A DNA stretch of 64,000 bases from Phocoena phocoena (GCF_963924675.1 NC_089236.1:63077306-63141305), one strand, 5' to 3'; shown: positions 10,291 to 23,679, counted from the stretch's first letter. Notes: a model not told the origin generated them from the sequence alone. Numbers and translations are program-made.

Positions 10291-13189
10291 TGAGACTCAC
10301 TTTTGCATAAAGTTATAAAGATTTATTTAAGTAAAGTTCATATAAGTTGCCCACTTTACACATAGGAATTTTTTACATTTATCTTGGATTTTATTGCTTT
10401 CTTAGTATTATAATATATATATTTAGTATATAATACATATAGGATATATATAGGTAGATGAATATATATAGGTATATATATATATGTAGATGAATAGATA
10501 GAAGGGAAGAAAGAAAGAAAGGAGAAAGTGATTTTTATGTGATTTTTCAGATCTAATTTCCATTCCCCAATTTTATTCATTTATTGCCTTTTATAAGAAT
10601 CAGAGCCCTACACAAAGATGCCTGCAATAGTAAAGGAAGTGAGAACGAATATATTTTATGTAAGTGTAAATACATGAATTGTTGATTCAAATGTAATTAT
10701 TGTCGAAATAGCAGATGCCTTTTGTGTTGAATCTAATTCATTCTATCTTTGAAATTTAAAATAAATGTTACGATAATTTTTATTTATCCTAAAATTATTT
10801 CATTTCTTTATTCTCATATACAGTATAAAGAATGATGGTTTTGTTTAACTTGATTTCCCACTGCTTTACTTTTTTGCTACTCGATAATCTAAAAGAAAAC
10901 TCAAAGAAAAAATGTCGGCATTCTTCCAAAACCCCTTTAACCATAACTTAATTTGGGTTCTTATCAAGAAGAGAAAAGATACAGAATTCTCAAAGTTTTC
11001 CTTCTTACTTGATAACACACAAAAAGAAACACATGTATCAAAGTAGCTTGCTCACATGGCTAGAAAGCTATCCAGGATGGCAGAGCTATACAGATTTATT
11101 GGGAATCAATAGAAGTCACTGCACATCGGATAAAAAAAAAGCAACCGGTAATTAATACAATGCATGTCACATTGCCACTGTCAGTTTTAAAGAATGAATT
11201 AAATTTGAGAATGGAAATTATTAAAGAAAGCAGAAAAATTATATCATTGTCTCCATATAGCCTAAATTATCAGCAACCCTACTTAATTATTCAGCATATT
11301 TTTAAAATCTTTAAAAGGAAGTCAATCATGTTTAGCTCATTCATTGCAGCTATTTATAAGCAGTAGAAACAAACCACAAACTCTAGGTTAATTGTGTTTA
11401 AGTTCTAAGACATTGTACAGACCTTCCGCAAAGCATGAAAGATATATCAGTTTCTCCTCAGGAATTACTCCAGGGTTTGGAATAGGGTGAAATTGTATAG
11501 GTCCCTCTTTGCAACCACGCTACTATTCAGATAATACATAGCACTTTCATCAACAGAAAATGGCAGATCTATGGCTTTAGGGATGTGATTTCTCTCAGAA
11601 ATGGATGATATATCACAATTATATAAACTGAGGGAAAGCATAACGTACCTATAGGCTGCATAATAATAATCACGGCAAGAAGAACCTATTTCATTTGCAA
11701 GATTAGAACCAACAGGTTTTGCAGAGAGCGCAATAAATCAATTTTGAAAATGCCAAGTCAAATCAGGTGTGCTAAGCTATTAACTAGTATTTGGTTTACA
11801 AGAAAACCAGAAATTGAGTTATAGAATTTTAGACACTTCATGTGCAAAGTACATAAGAAACACTAAGAGGTATGGCACATTTACGTATGCATCTTCTGCA
11901 CTCCTAGGAAGGAGAAGTTCAAACCACAATGCAAAATATTTTAAGAGCATTAAATCAATTCATAAAATTACGTTTTGAAAGTGAATAATCATTCCTGTAA
12001 GTGACGGTAGTTTTAATGCAATCTAGAAATATTAGATAAAACATATACAATTAAAGCATAGCCATGCAATACGCTCTGCTATAAAAACTAACTCTGACCA
12101 AGGGACAGACACACCCTCTTTGGGAATGGGACAGTTTTTCTGTGTCAGTGAAAAAAACATTTTCTTTCCTGAAGTCTCCATTTTCTATAGCTGCCCCTCA
12201 AGATCCATTACTAAAAGTGAAAGAATAAGTCAGCAGATAAGGCTGTGGACAGTCACCCACTTTTACTACTTTTACTTTATTTTCATGTACTGATATGTTG
12301 CATAATATTTTATTAAGGAGAAAAGTTCTTCCAAACAAACAAGCAATCAGATAATACTCTAGACTCCAAGGTCTTTTTTATTCTTAATATATATACTATT
12401 TTGCTAAGAATAGCAAGAATTTATCAATGTATTTAACATGTTTTCAAGTTTGATGTCAGTGAAACCATGCTTCAGTTTTCATATTTACTTTTTTTCTACT
12501 TTCCATGCTTTCTTATCTCTAAAAGATCATGTAATGACGTCATAGAAGAATTTTAAGATGATTAGGAAAGGAACACTTATGCATAATTTTTGTTTATTGG
12601 TGGGGATTTATACTCCGGCCATTCTTTATGGCATTTTGTTATTAATATCTGTTAACTAGATAACTGTTAATAAAGTGGTGCGTCTTCACTTGTAAGATGT
12701 ATTTACATACTTCATGGGACCTATTTATAGCACTAGATGAGATTTTATCTGCTCATTTACACTGGTTTATTCCATATCCAATTTTTATATTTGGTTTCTT
12801 ACAAATAACTTTGTAAAAGTAAATCAGAGTGTTTGTTTTATACCAAGTTTGACTGTAAAGGGATGTTGTTTTTTAGTGTAGTAACAACCAAATTTGCCTA
12901 ATCCCACAAAGTACTTACTACAGAAAACTCCAATTTTATTTCAGTGAAGCTCTTGGCATTTAAGACATCTTCCTTGAATTTGAGATGCATGTTTTCACAT
13001 GATTTGAATATCCATACTGGTGCAAATTTGCGGAAGAGTTTTGTTTTGTAAAATAATAAAATAAACTTTTGAGTATGGTGAATAACGTGGGTTATCAAGT
13101 TGCACTTTTGTGATAAAATAATGTCTCAAATTCTGTATTGGTTTGTGATCTGATTCTGAAAGCATGTTGCAAGGAGAATTCAAATATTT
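10291..13189. other. Repeat-poor AT-rich block
   Basis: About 2.9 kb with no confidently recognisable transposon. It contains an AT-rich (ATAT/GATA-like) tract at about 10410-10512 and a perfect palindromic CRE-like site at 12534-12543. No coding exon could be supported, although short conserved noncoding elements cannot be excluded. Confidence 0.4.
12534..12543. promoter_or_regulatory. Palindromic CRE-like site ATGACGTCAT
   Basis: This is a perfect 10-bp palindrome holding the full CRE octamer TGACGTCA, which binds CREB/ATF factors. It lies in a repeat-poor stretch and keeps its CpG. There is no promoter evidence around it, so a regulatory role is only a possibility. Confidence 0.3.
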
Positions 13190-13298
13190 TATTTTATTCA
13201 TTGTAGTTGAAGTACAATTGACATGCAGTCAAATGCACACATCTTAAACATACAATCTGATGAGTTTTAGCAAACACTCAAACTGTTACCCCACGTCC
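13190..13298 (-). mobile_element. Old L1 3' UTR fragment
   Basis: The + strand is the complement of an L1M tail: TTGTAGTTGAAGTACAATTG, 'gcagtcaaatgcacacatct' and 'ctgatgagttttagcaaaca'. It is short and diverged. Confidence 0.55.
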
Positions 13299-13302
13299 CC
13301 CA

Positions 13303-13385
13303 TCGTTCATTCAGCAAACATTTATTGAGCACCAAGTGTGAACCCCTAGTAGCTAGAAATACAGTTATGAACTAGATCAAATCAC
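13303..13385 (-). mobile_element. L2 LINE tail fragment
   Basis: 'ttcattcagcaaacatttat' followed by TGAGCACCAAGTGTGAACC and 'atacagttatgaactag' matches the complemented L2 3' end. Only the terminal part remains. Confidence 0.5.
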
Positions 13386-13389
13386 CACC

Positions 13390-14736
13390 CTAGAGGTATG
13401 GAGAAGAAGACAAAAGAAAGTGATTTGCCATTAAGTGGTAAAAGTTCTTTAATATAAACATGCACAGGAATGAGAAATAGCAAGAGAGTGATCAATTCCA
13501 TTTGCGGAAGAAGCAGATCCAGAAAGAATGACTAGAGGAGAAAATAATTTTGCCCTGACTCCACCTTACCACTTCATGAATTGGCATGGGAGGTGAGGTT
13601 CACTTAAAAAGGAAACAGCAAATTTGCATTTTAATTCAGGTTCCAGCAGTCAGGTCTTTCTTCAAATTCATTTTCTGGTTTGGTTCGTGGGTGAATGTCA
13701 TAGAATCAAGTCCAATGTCATGAGATTCCCTGTAATCCCCAAACCAGTTGGGTTTACATCATTTTTAATAATCACATTCTCTTAAATTTTATTTCATAGT
13801 AACTCAAATTATCATATTAAAGTTTTTTTAATTCATATCTCAAAGTTGGCTAGGTCACATTAAATAAAATGAAAAAGTAATTGTCCTAATCAAATAAACA
13901 TATTGCCTAATGAAAGGGCTTTGGTAGGGATAAAAATTAGAGCAAAACTTTCTGAGAAAAGATGTCCTTATTATTGATGAATGAGAGATGATCTTATTAC
14001 TCCTACAATGTTTGGGCCTGAGGAAAAAAAAAATATTGAAAAATAAACTGAGAGTTTTGAAAATTAACTCTGCAGCAAATTTCGAATAAATAAGTTAAAA
14101 GAGCTTGGAGTTGAAATTTAAAGCTGGGCTCAAAATAGAAACAGACGATTCTCTTTTGTGCTATTAGAATGAGCCATCAAAAGGAATTTTCCTGACTAAA
14201 TAGTTAAAAATCTTACTGATATTGCATAAAGGAGTTTTCGGTACGATAAATGTTAGCGTGAAGAGATTAATACATATGAGTTCATGCAAGTTACTAATGA
14301 GAAGCAATGCTCTTAGGAATTCTATATATTAATAAATTGCTGTAAATAACTGGCCTCTACAGCTTATTATTTACCTGAAAGTATTAGAATTTTAATTATT
14401 TAAGAGTGACAATCTTGTTCAAAATTGTGATTATTTTTATGTATAATATATAATTAAAAGGCCAAACTTTACTGAGAGCTGCCATTTTTATTTCAGAAAA
14501 AGCATGTTCCAACTTTGGACTAAGTTTAGCAAAGATTTTCAGAACTTGATGGGTCAAACTTCAAATTACAGGGACATGGACGCAGAGGTTTTACGAAAAC
14601 CTCAGCAGAATTGGAACAAAACAGCACTATTTTGTAACCATGCACATTCACTGATGCCATTTTGCCACTTGTGATATGTTAGGCTATTAATAGGAAAGGT
14701 GTAGGATAGTCTGAGGTCATTTCTCACTCTAAATAG
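13390..14736. other. AT-rich unique DNA
   Basis: No repeat family, exon or RNA gene recognised. Confidence 0.4.
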
Positions 14737-14872
14737 TGTTTTTCAACCATGACTGCACATTGGAACCACCTGGGAGTTTTGAAAATTATTGATGTCAGAG
14801 TTCTACCCCTAGAGTTTTTCATGTAATTGGTCTGAGGTGCAGGCTGGACTTTCGGGCTATGCAGCCAAGGTT
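14737..14872 (+). mobile_element. MER5A-like hAT MITE, partial
   Basis: It opens TAGTGTTTTTCAACCATGAC and continues 'gcacattggaaccacctggg', 'gagttctacccctagag' and 'ttggtctgaggtgcagg'. The 3' inverted end is missing. Confidence 0.6.
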
Positions 14873-14879
14873 CAGCTAA

Positions 14880-17800
14880 CTGTTCTAAAGAAACTTGAAA
14901 TATGAGAAGCTTGGAGATTTTAAAGGAAACCCCAGAGACATTGTGTTGCAGAAATTATGGCAAAATAAGTATTGTACATTGATCAAAAATAGAACACACA
15001 AGTGTCAAGTAGGGAAGATACCCAGAGAAGGGTTGCTTCAACTGTATAAAAGTGTTTATCATAGATTGAAAACAATCTATTCAGAGAACATCTTATAAGA
15101 ACAACAGAGTAATTCTCAATAAAACCAATTGTGTTAATAATTTGGTTCACAGAATTTTGAAGATGAAGGGAATGTAGAGCTTCTGAAATCAGTGATTTTG
15201 TTAAATATCAAAATAACACTTTGAGAGCACCTGAAAGGTCGGTTTAATCATAATAAGTAATGTCTAATATGTGGTAGGGATCAGTAGTTTGCTTTTGTCC
15301 TATTTTTTAAAATATGTTAACAAAATAGTTATGACTTCAAATTATAGATAATCTCTAGTCTCCACAAAAGTAAATGGGACCACAAAAAGTTTATTCCTGT
15401 TTTTGTGGAGTCCATAAATAATTGCTTTCAAGGGATTTAAATGAAATTATTTCCCTGACGGCAGAGGTTGGGGATTGAAGATTTGTCCTTTGTGAGTAAG
15501 GAGAAGAGTATACTTGGATATAAAAATAGTAAAGGAATAATTAGCTTTAAAAAAGCTAAATTCCATGTTTAGCAAAGTTAATGAGTCCTTAAATTCCTAA
15601 AGCTGAATATTGGTGTGTAAATGAGTACTCCAAACCAATAGAGAATAACCTTAATATTCATGGATATTAGATAAAACCTAATCTAATTTCTTCCTACCTA
15701 GGAAGGTGTCTCCTAGGTTTAAATCAAACAGATGTTTTGGCTCCTAAAAGGCCCAAAATAAGTTCTGCTTTTCTGATAATGTCCTTTATTAGTGGGTTAC
15801 TTTTCAAAATGTCATTTATCAGGAAAAAAATTAAATTTACATTTTCAAAATTGTATGTTGGATTAATTCACCAGATCTTTTATTTGGTTTGTATTTCCAG
15901 TTAACTAGTTTGACTGATACATAAATGTTCAAAAATATTTGTTGAAAGTACAAATTTTATTAACTGATTTTTGAGAGGACTGATGTCAGGTCAGTTACTC
16001 TTTAAGATGCTTCCATTGTTGTATATTCACGCTATCTTTATAGTGTGAAAAATTTGAAGGGCTTTAGCTACATGATGGTTTCAGATAATGGTAACTGAAT
16101 ATGCAAGAGTTGAAAAGACAAGATTTTATGTATGGGCTGAAGAGTTTGAACTTTAGGGGATAAAGTAAAAAACACTCTTTTACTGGAAGATTAATTTTCC
16201 CTTTTTTGGGGAAATTTTTATGGAACAGATATGAATTGAAAAAGGGAAGCAGAAGCCTAGGCAGAAAAGTTAGCTAGGTAAACTTGGATAGTTTTAGATC
16301 TAGGAGAGACAGAATACTCAAAGACATGAAAATAGGAAAAGTTACTCTGTAATGTTAGAGGCCAAGGGCTGCCATATGCTAATCGAATTCTATGCTGTGC
16401 TAATTTCCTTGTCTCTGATCAGATCCCATAAAATGACTTGTATTTACTACATGAATGTTAGATGATGGAATCAGCAGGGGATGTGGCTGAGTGAGAGTAG
16501 TGAAAATGGGGAAATTAGAAACAAGATCGATGATCGACTCAGATTTGGGTACATTAGGTTTTGATAGAACAAACCTGGAAAGAGAAACAAAAGAAATAGA
16601 GATTAATGGAGCCCAGAGAAATCCAAAGCTCCCTACACAAGTGCTACTCACCCAGGATATCCCCTGGCTTCCTTGCCCCACATATGAGCAGCTTGTCCAG
16701 AGTAGATTTAAGTTTTCCAGAGCTGGGGAGCCAGCTCTCCATGCTCCATTTCCCTAATTCCAGGTCCCAAGGCCTGAGAGGAAAATTAGCTCCTCTACTA
16801 AGAGAAGGCAGACCAACTCTGTAAGAAAATTTTAGTATCGTCTTTCAAATTACTCATTTTCACAAATGTTGACTAATCAAGCTGAGAAAATAAAATAAAA
16901 ACAAGACTTGGTTTGAGGGGCATGTGATTTAACCTCTTTCTGGACAGGGCTTCTTTAGCAGGCAAATGAATCCTGGTAGACATGCAAGAGGATGCTCCTA
17001 GTCCAAAATAAACAAGATGTGTTTCACTGGAAAATTGCAGATGTATCAAAGGATAACTTGACAGCAAGTGTACAGAATACTATACAAATATTTCCTTCTT
17101 TTTTACATGCATGTGTAATTCCTGCTTGAATGCAAGAGGGCTGAATACCAGCTTTATTTAATATATTTTGTGTCAGTTTCTGTGTAAAGATTTTTTTTTT
17201 TGAGGTGAGAGTAGCGGAAAGAGGAGAACATTAATTCCAGATGGCTTTAAGCAAACATTAGAAAGGTGAACATTCATAGGCTTCCAAATATCTGTTGGCT
17301 AGTTGACATTTACAAACACTGTGTAGGTAAGCTTTCTCCTTCAGCTATATTAAGGTTCTGGCAGCAAGTAAAGGATGTGTGAAATGAAATATGCCATTCA
17401 AATATAATAAAGAAAGAGAAGACTACCTGTAACCACCATTGGGAGAAATCACAGAAACCAAATCTTTCTGTTCTTTAAAACGTTCTGCTAAAGCACTGCA
17501 AAAATTTAGCTAAACTCTGCTATTTAAAATATTTGGAACTCTTGCCTCCATTTCCAAAATCACACTTTAAGGTCCACACATTATTTTGAGCAGCAAATTG
17601 TCTATTTAAATGAGCAAGTGCTATGTTTTAAATTCCTGAGCATACTTAATAAGAACAGAAGGCAGTATTAATAAGAAGGATTGTGTTTATAAGGATTGCT
17701 TAAGGATGCAAGCTGGTAAGCTACTAACTGTAATTCTTTAGTTCTGGTATGTTTGCACCATCCAGCTGTATGGAAACAAAATGTGTATTTCCAAGCTGTA

Positions 17801-18589
17801 TGTTTTAGAAACAGAAGAAATACAGCATAACAAATATGAAATTCCCAAATAGTATGCAAACAAATGTCAATCATAACTTTAATCTAACATGGCAGCTGGA
17901 GGTAACAACTGCAAGCAACATATGTAGTTGATTGTGATGCATGTTTATCTATACACAGATGTCATTTCAGAGATGTGAAAACATGCAGATAACTCTAGGG
18001 TTTTTCTAATTACTGTGTTTATTAAGTTCTATTGTCTAAATTTAAAAAATAATGTACAAAATATCATGCATACTATAATTGATCTCTATCTCTCTGTTTC
18101 TATCTCACTTGTGGATATATATCCATAACCACATGTATGCATGCCCATGATGTAAAGGCATACATATATAAGGACATACACCAAAATGGTATAAGTGGTT
18201 ATTGTTAAGATGAGTTGGGTAGATTGTCTTCATTTTCTACTTTTTAAGTGTGTTTATTGATTGCAAATTGTTACATAAGCCTGTGTTACTTTTCAAAGTG
18301 TAAGGGATAAAAAAGATTTCTCCATTTTGATAAATAAAAAAAGAACACTTAGCAAATCAGGACATTCTTAGAAGCCTGTAATTTATATTCAAAAATGATC
18401 TTCAGTAATGAGATATTCCTAGTACCAATGTGGATATCCACAGTTGCATGCAATTTGAATCTTTCTGTTGCTGGCTAGATCTATTCAACATTATTAAAAT
18501 GACTTGAAAATTTTTGAAATCTTCCAGAACAGAAAAAAAGAAAAGCTTTCAAATTAATTTTATGAGGTTAACAAAACTGATCATAAACA
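14880..18589. other. Long repeat-poor stretch
   Basis: About 3.7 kb in which no transposon could be identified with confidence. Frames such as 16491-16757 (+) and 16400-16681 (-) overlap each other on opposite strands and show no known motif. The stretch may hold conserved noncoding sequence, which cannot be judged without alignment. Confidence 0.4.
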
Positions 18590-19080
18590 ATATATTTTTA
18601 AGATTTTATTTTCTAATTGGTTATTCCTGGTGTAAGGAAATAAACGTTTTTTATATGCTGATATTCTATCAAGGATCTTGCTTGCTACATTTACTTTTTT
18701 AGTTCTAATATTTAAATTTTTCTACATATACAATAATACCATTTGCAAATAATGACCAGTGTAATTCTTTTTTGTCAGTACTTGGGCACTTCTTTTTCTC
18801 TCTTATTGAACTGGGGAATCTTTTCTTGTTTCTGATCTCAGAAGGAAAGGTTTCAATATCTCCTTATTAATTATGGTATTTTTTGTAGGTTTTTATGGCT
18901 ACCTATAATCAGATTAAAGGAACTGTATTCTATCCCTCGTTTGCACGTTTTAAAAAGCATATAATTTTGTGCATACTTTGAGATAAGAATTTCTCTTTCA
19001 AATAGTTAATGAAGTGAATTACATTAATTGATTTTATGGTATTAGAACAATCTTGCATTATTGGAATAAACCTAAGTTAT
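18590..19080 (-). pseudogene. Old L1 ORF2 fragment (reverse transcriptase region)
   Basis: The + strand is the complement of an L1 ORF2 reverse transcriptase stretch. Its landmarks, in the expected reverse order, are 'ttcctggtgtaaggaaataa', 'tatatgctgatattctatca', 'ttagttctaatatttaaat' and 'catttgcaaataatgacc'. Later come 'gttatggtatt' and 'aacaatcttgcattattgg'. It is interrupted by many stops, is not functional, and ends abruptly where a separate L1 3' end begins. Confidence 0.6.
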
Positions 19081-19492
19081 TTTCATTTTTAATAGTTTTT
19101 ATTGAGCTGTAATTCACATGCCATAAAGTTCACCCTTTAAAAGTATACAATTCAATGGTTAGGTTCAGTGATTACAAAGTTGTGTAATAATCACCACAAA
19201 CAAATTCTTACTCCTCTCCCCAACTCCTGACAATGACTAATTTACTTTCTGTCTTTATAGATTTGCTGTTTCTAGATATTTCATATAAGTTGCGTCATAT
19301 AATACCTTTTGTGTCTGGCTTTATTCACATCATAATATTTTCATGATCCATTTATCTCATAGCATGTATCAGTAGTTCATTCCTTTTATGACTGACAAAA
19401 AGTGTACGTAAAACTTTTTGTTTATCTATTCATCCAACTAGTGGACATTTGTGTTGTTTCCACTTTTTGGCTATTATGGATAGCGGTACTAT
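19081..19492 (-). mobile_element. Old L1 3' UTR, left half, split by a solo LTR
   Basis: The complemented L1M 3' end is clear: 'tttttattgagctgtaattc', 'aaagttcaccctttaaaagt', 'tcaccacaaacaaattctta', 'ctattcatccaactagtgga' and 'tttccactttttggctatta'. The element continues at 20195 after the LTR insertion. Confidence 0.75.
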
Positions 19493-20190
19493 TGTTACAG
19501 AGCTCAGGTTTGGTTGCTCGCCACTCGAAAGCCAATACTTGAGAGACAAGTGTTGGTAGGAAAGGAAAGATTGCTTTATTCAGGAGGCTGGCAACCTGAG
19601 GAGAAGGTGGACTCCTGTCCAAGAACCAACTCCCAACTGTTGATTAAGGGGCAAGAGCTTTCAAACGGGAGTTTCAGGGGTTCACAAGTGGTAGGGGAGG
19701 CTATGTGTAGAAGAGCATAGTTAGCTCTATCATCTTGAAATTGGTCATGTGGTGGTCTGATCAGATCATCCTGAAAGTTCTTAAGTACAGTTAATCTTCA
19801 GTTCAAGGGTCGGTTTTTTCCCATTTCCTTGAGGCCAGTTAATGGAATTGTGCAAGATAGAGCAGCTTATGCATGGCTACCATCTGGTCATCAAGTAGTT
19901 AACTTCTTCCACTTGGTGGGCGCTTCAGTATCTGCAAACCAGCTCAAAGGATATGGCTTAGAATATTATCTGTAGCCTTTGAGGAGGAATTAAAGGTCCT
20001 TGACTTTGTTTAATGGCTAAACCATTATTATTTTGTCTTGACTGTTTTCCTTTTTTTTGTCTTGTTTTCACTTCTCTGATTAAGTTTATTCTTTGGTTAA
20101 AGATTTTCTACAGAAAAGAGGCAGGCAGAGGACATGGGGCAGGGGTTTGGTCTGTCCTGGGAAGGCCCCATGGGGTCCTACTCAGTTACA
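19493..20190 (-). mobile_element. Solo LTR, probably class I ERV
   Basis: This is a 698-bp block with TG...CA termini. It begins TGTTACAGAG on the + strand and ends CTCAGTTACA. A 4-bp duplication CTAT flanks it (19489-19492 and 20191-20194). The inverted ends TGTAAC/GTTACA, the four-base duplication and a polyadenylation signal AATAAA on the - strand (complement at 19575-19580) all fit a gammaretrovirus-like LTR read leftwards. No internal retroviral sequence remains, so this is what recombination between two LTRs leaves behind. I do not recognise the subfamily. Confidence 0.75.
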
Positions 20191-20194
20191 CTAT

Positions 20195-21080
20195 AAACAT
20201 TTGTGTACAAGTTTTGGGTAGACATATGGTTTCAATTCTCATGAATATATACTTATGAGTGAAATTGCTAGGGCATTTGATAACTCTGTGTTTAACTTTG
20301 GTGAAGAAATGGAAAACTGTTTTCCAAAGTGGCTGTACCATTTTCCATTCCCAGCTGTACCTTTGAGGGATTGTTTTCCACATCCTCACTCTCACTTGTT
20401 ATTTTCCATCTTTTGATCATAGCCATCCTGTTGAGTGTGAAATGACATCTCATTGTTGTTTTGATTTGCATTTCACAAGTGACTAATAATGTTGAACATC
20501 TATTCATGTGCTTCTTGCCTATTTGTATATCTTTTCTGGAGAAGTAACTCTATAAATTATTTTTCAGTTTTTAATTGTTGGCTTGTAATAGTTATTTATG
20601 TATTCTGAATATGAGTCCCTTATGAGATATATGGTTTGTAAAAATTATTTCCCATTCTGTGGATAGTCTTTTCATTTTATTGATTTATTTCAAACACAAA
20701 ACAATTTAATCTTGATTTGGTATAATGTGTCTCTTTTGTTGCTTGAAATTTTGTGTCACATATAAAAAACCATTGTCTAATCCAAGGTCATGAAGATTTT
20801 TACTTATATTTTCTTCTAAGAGTTTTACACTTTTAGCTGTTACAATTAGGTTTTTCATCCACTTTGAGTTTTTTTTTGTTTATAATATAATGTCAGAATC
20901 TAACATCATTCTTTTGAATGTGTATATATAATTGTCCCAATACCCATTGTCGAAAAGACTATTCTTTCCCTGTTGAATTGTCTTGGCACCCTTGTCAAGA
21001 ATCAATCGACCATAAATGTAATGGTTTATTTCTGGATTCTCACGTTTATTCCATTGGATGCTGTCAGTAGAGTTTTTTAA
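20195..21080 (-). mobile_element. Old L1 continued: 3' UTR and ORF2 end
   Basis: This continues the L1 interrupted by the LTR. The complement of 'ttttccaaagtggctgtacc' and 'ttgatttgcatttcacaagt' gives the 3' UTR. 'ttcccattctgtggatagtc', 'ttcatccactttgagttt' and 'tacccattgtcgaaaagact' follow, and then 'tctggattctcacgtttatt'. Stops are frequent, and nothing here is expressed protein. Confidence 0.75.
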
Positions 21081-21219
21081 AAATACAATTAGTGAGGTAT
21101 TTTCTCCTTGATGGATTCAAGAAGAGAAGAAAAATACAGATGAGTATTCTCTGTAATCAGATATACATGTATTTTTTGTTCAAGTGTCTTAATGGATTAA
21201 CTAAATGAAAACAACATTA

Positions 21220-21221
21220 AA

Positions 21222-21254
<33 letters not shown>
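21220..21254. repeat. (GT)n microsatellite at an L1 5' junction
   Basis: About 16 GT units lie directly against the 5' end of the L1 that starts at 21255. Confidence 0.9.
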
Positions 21255-21257
<3 letters not shown>

Positions 21258-23326
21258 TTCAACACCCATTTATGATAAAAATTCTCCAGAAAGTGGGCAT
21301 AGGGGGAACTTACCTCAACATAATAATGGCCATATATGACAAACCCACAGCTAATACCATACTCAACGGTGAAATGCTGAAAGCATTTCCTTTAAGACCA
21401 GGAACAAGACAAGGATGCCCACTCTCACCACTTTTATACAACATAGTTTTGGAAGTCCTAGCCATAGTGATCAGAAAAGAAAAAGAAATAGAAGAAATCC
21501 AAATTGGAAAGGAATAAGTAAAACTGTCACTGTTTGCAGATGGCATGATACTGTACATAGAAAATTCTAAAGATGCCACCAGAAAACTAGAGCTCATCAA
21601 TAAATTTGGTAATGTTGCATTATTCAAAAATAATACACAGAAATCTGTTACATTTCTATACACTAACAAAGAACTATCAGAAAGAGAAGTTAAGGAAATG
21701 ATCCCATTTACTGTCACATCAAAAAGAATAAAATACCAAGCAATAATCCTACATAAGGAGGCAAAAAAGCTGTACTTGGAAAATTATAAGAAAAATATGA
21801 GACATATATAGATGAAAGAAATTGAAGATGACACAAACAGATGGAAAGATATACTGTGTTCTTGAACTGGAAGAATCAATATTGTTAAAATGATCATACT
21901 ACCCAAAGCAATGTACAGATTCAATGCAATCTCTATCAAAGTACCAATGGCGTTTTTCGCATAACTAGAACAAAACATTTTAAAATTTGTCTGGAAACAC
22001 GAAAGACCCTGAATAGCCAAAACGATCTTGAGAAAGAACAGAGCTGGAAGAATCACACACCCTGACTTCAAACTATACTACAAAGCTACAGTAATTAAGA
22101 TAGTATGCTAGTGGCACAAAAACAGACACATAGATCAATGGAACATAATAGAGAGCCCAAAGGTAAGTCCACGCACTTATGGTCAAGTAATCTATGACAA
22201 AGAAGGCAAGAATATACAATGGAGAAAAGACAGTCCTTCAATTAGTGGTGCTGGGAAAACTGGACAACTTGTAAAAGAATGAAACTAGAATATTCTCTAA
22301 CACCATATACAAAAACAAACTCAAAATGGAGTAAAGACCTAAATGCAAGACTGGAAACCACAAAGCTCCTAGAGGAAAACATAGGGAGAACACTCTGACA
22401 TAAATCATAGAAAGATTTTTTTTTAGATATATTTCCTAAAGTAAAGGAAATTAAAGCAAAAATTAGCAAATGGGACCTAATTAAACTTATAAGCTTTTGC
22501 ACAGCAAAGGAAACCATTGACAAAACAAAAAGGCAACCTACTGAATGGGAGAAAATATTTGCAAATGACATGTCTGATAGGGATTAATATCCAACATATG
22601 TAAACTGCTCATACAACTCAACATCAAAAAAATAAACAACCCAATTAAAAATGGGCAGAAGAACTGAATAGACATTTTTCCAAAGAGGAAATGCAAATGG
22701 CCGACAGACACATGAAAAGATGCTCAACATCACTAATCATCAGGAAAATGCAAATCAAAATCACAATGAGATATTACCTCACACTTGTCAGAATGGCTAT
22801 CATCAAAAAAGTCTACAAATAACAAATGTTGGCAAGGATATGGAGAAAAGAGAACCCTCGTTCACTGTTGGTGGGAATGTGAATTGGTTGCAGCCACTGT
22901 GGAAGACAGTATGGAGGTTTCTCAGAAAAACTAAAAATAGAACTACCATATGACCCAGAGATTCCACTCTTGGGTGTATATCTGAAGAAAACAAAAACCT
23001 TAATTTGAAATGATACATGCACCCTGATGTTCATGGCAGCATTGTTTACAATCAGCTAGATATGGATGCAGTCTAAGTGTTCATCAACAGAGGAATGGAT
23101 AAAGAAGATGTGATATGTATGTGTATGTATATATATATATGCGCACACACACACACACATATATATGCACAATGGAATACTACTCAGCCATAAAAAAGAA
23201 TGAAATTTTGCCATTTGCTGCAACATGGATGGACTTAGAGGTCATTGCGCTAAGTGAGATATGTCAGACAGAGAAAGATAAATACTGTATAATATCACTT
23301 CTATGTGGAATCTAAAAAATACAACA

Positions 23327-23541
23327 GGGCTTCCCTGGTGGTGCAGTGGTTGAGAGTCCACCTGCCGATGCAGGGGACACGGGTTCGTGCCCCGGTCCAG
23401 GAAGATCCCACATGCCACGGAACGGCTAGGCTCGTGAGCCATGGCCGCTGAGCCTGCGCGTCCGGAGCCTGTGCTCCGCAACGGCAGAGGCCACAACAGT
23501 GAGAGGCCCTCGTAACGCAAAAAAATAAATAAATAAATAAA
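23327..23541 (+). mobile_element. CHR-type SINE (copy 3) inside the L1 3' UTR
   Basis: The head GGGCTTCCCTGGTGGTGCAG, box B GGTTCGTGCCC and the whole body are present. The tail is a TAAA repeat rather than pure A. The flanking sequence shows a degenerate duplication (TACAACA at 23320, TATAACA at 23542). It is younger than its L1 host. Confidence 0.93.
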
Positions 23542-23679
23542 TATAACAAACTAGTGAGTATAACAAAAAAGAAGCAGACTCACAGATATAATAAAGGACA
23601 AATTAGTGGTTACCAGTGGGGAGAGGGAAGGAGAAGTGGTGATATAGGGGTAGGGGAGTAAGAGATAAAAGCTATTAGG

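Noticed and set aside
16400..16824. Three overlapping 72-93 codon frames on both strands
   Set aside because: Opposite-strand overlap, no motif and no splice context suggest chance.
21224..21811. Reverse transcriptase-like frames that might suggest a functional element or retron
   Set aside because: They are typical L1 ORF2 with a stop, frame breaks, a mutated FADD box and a 5' truncation.
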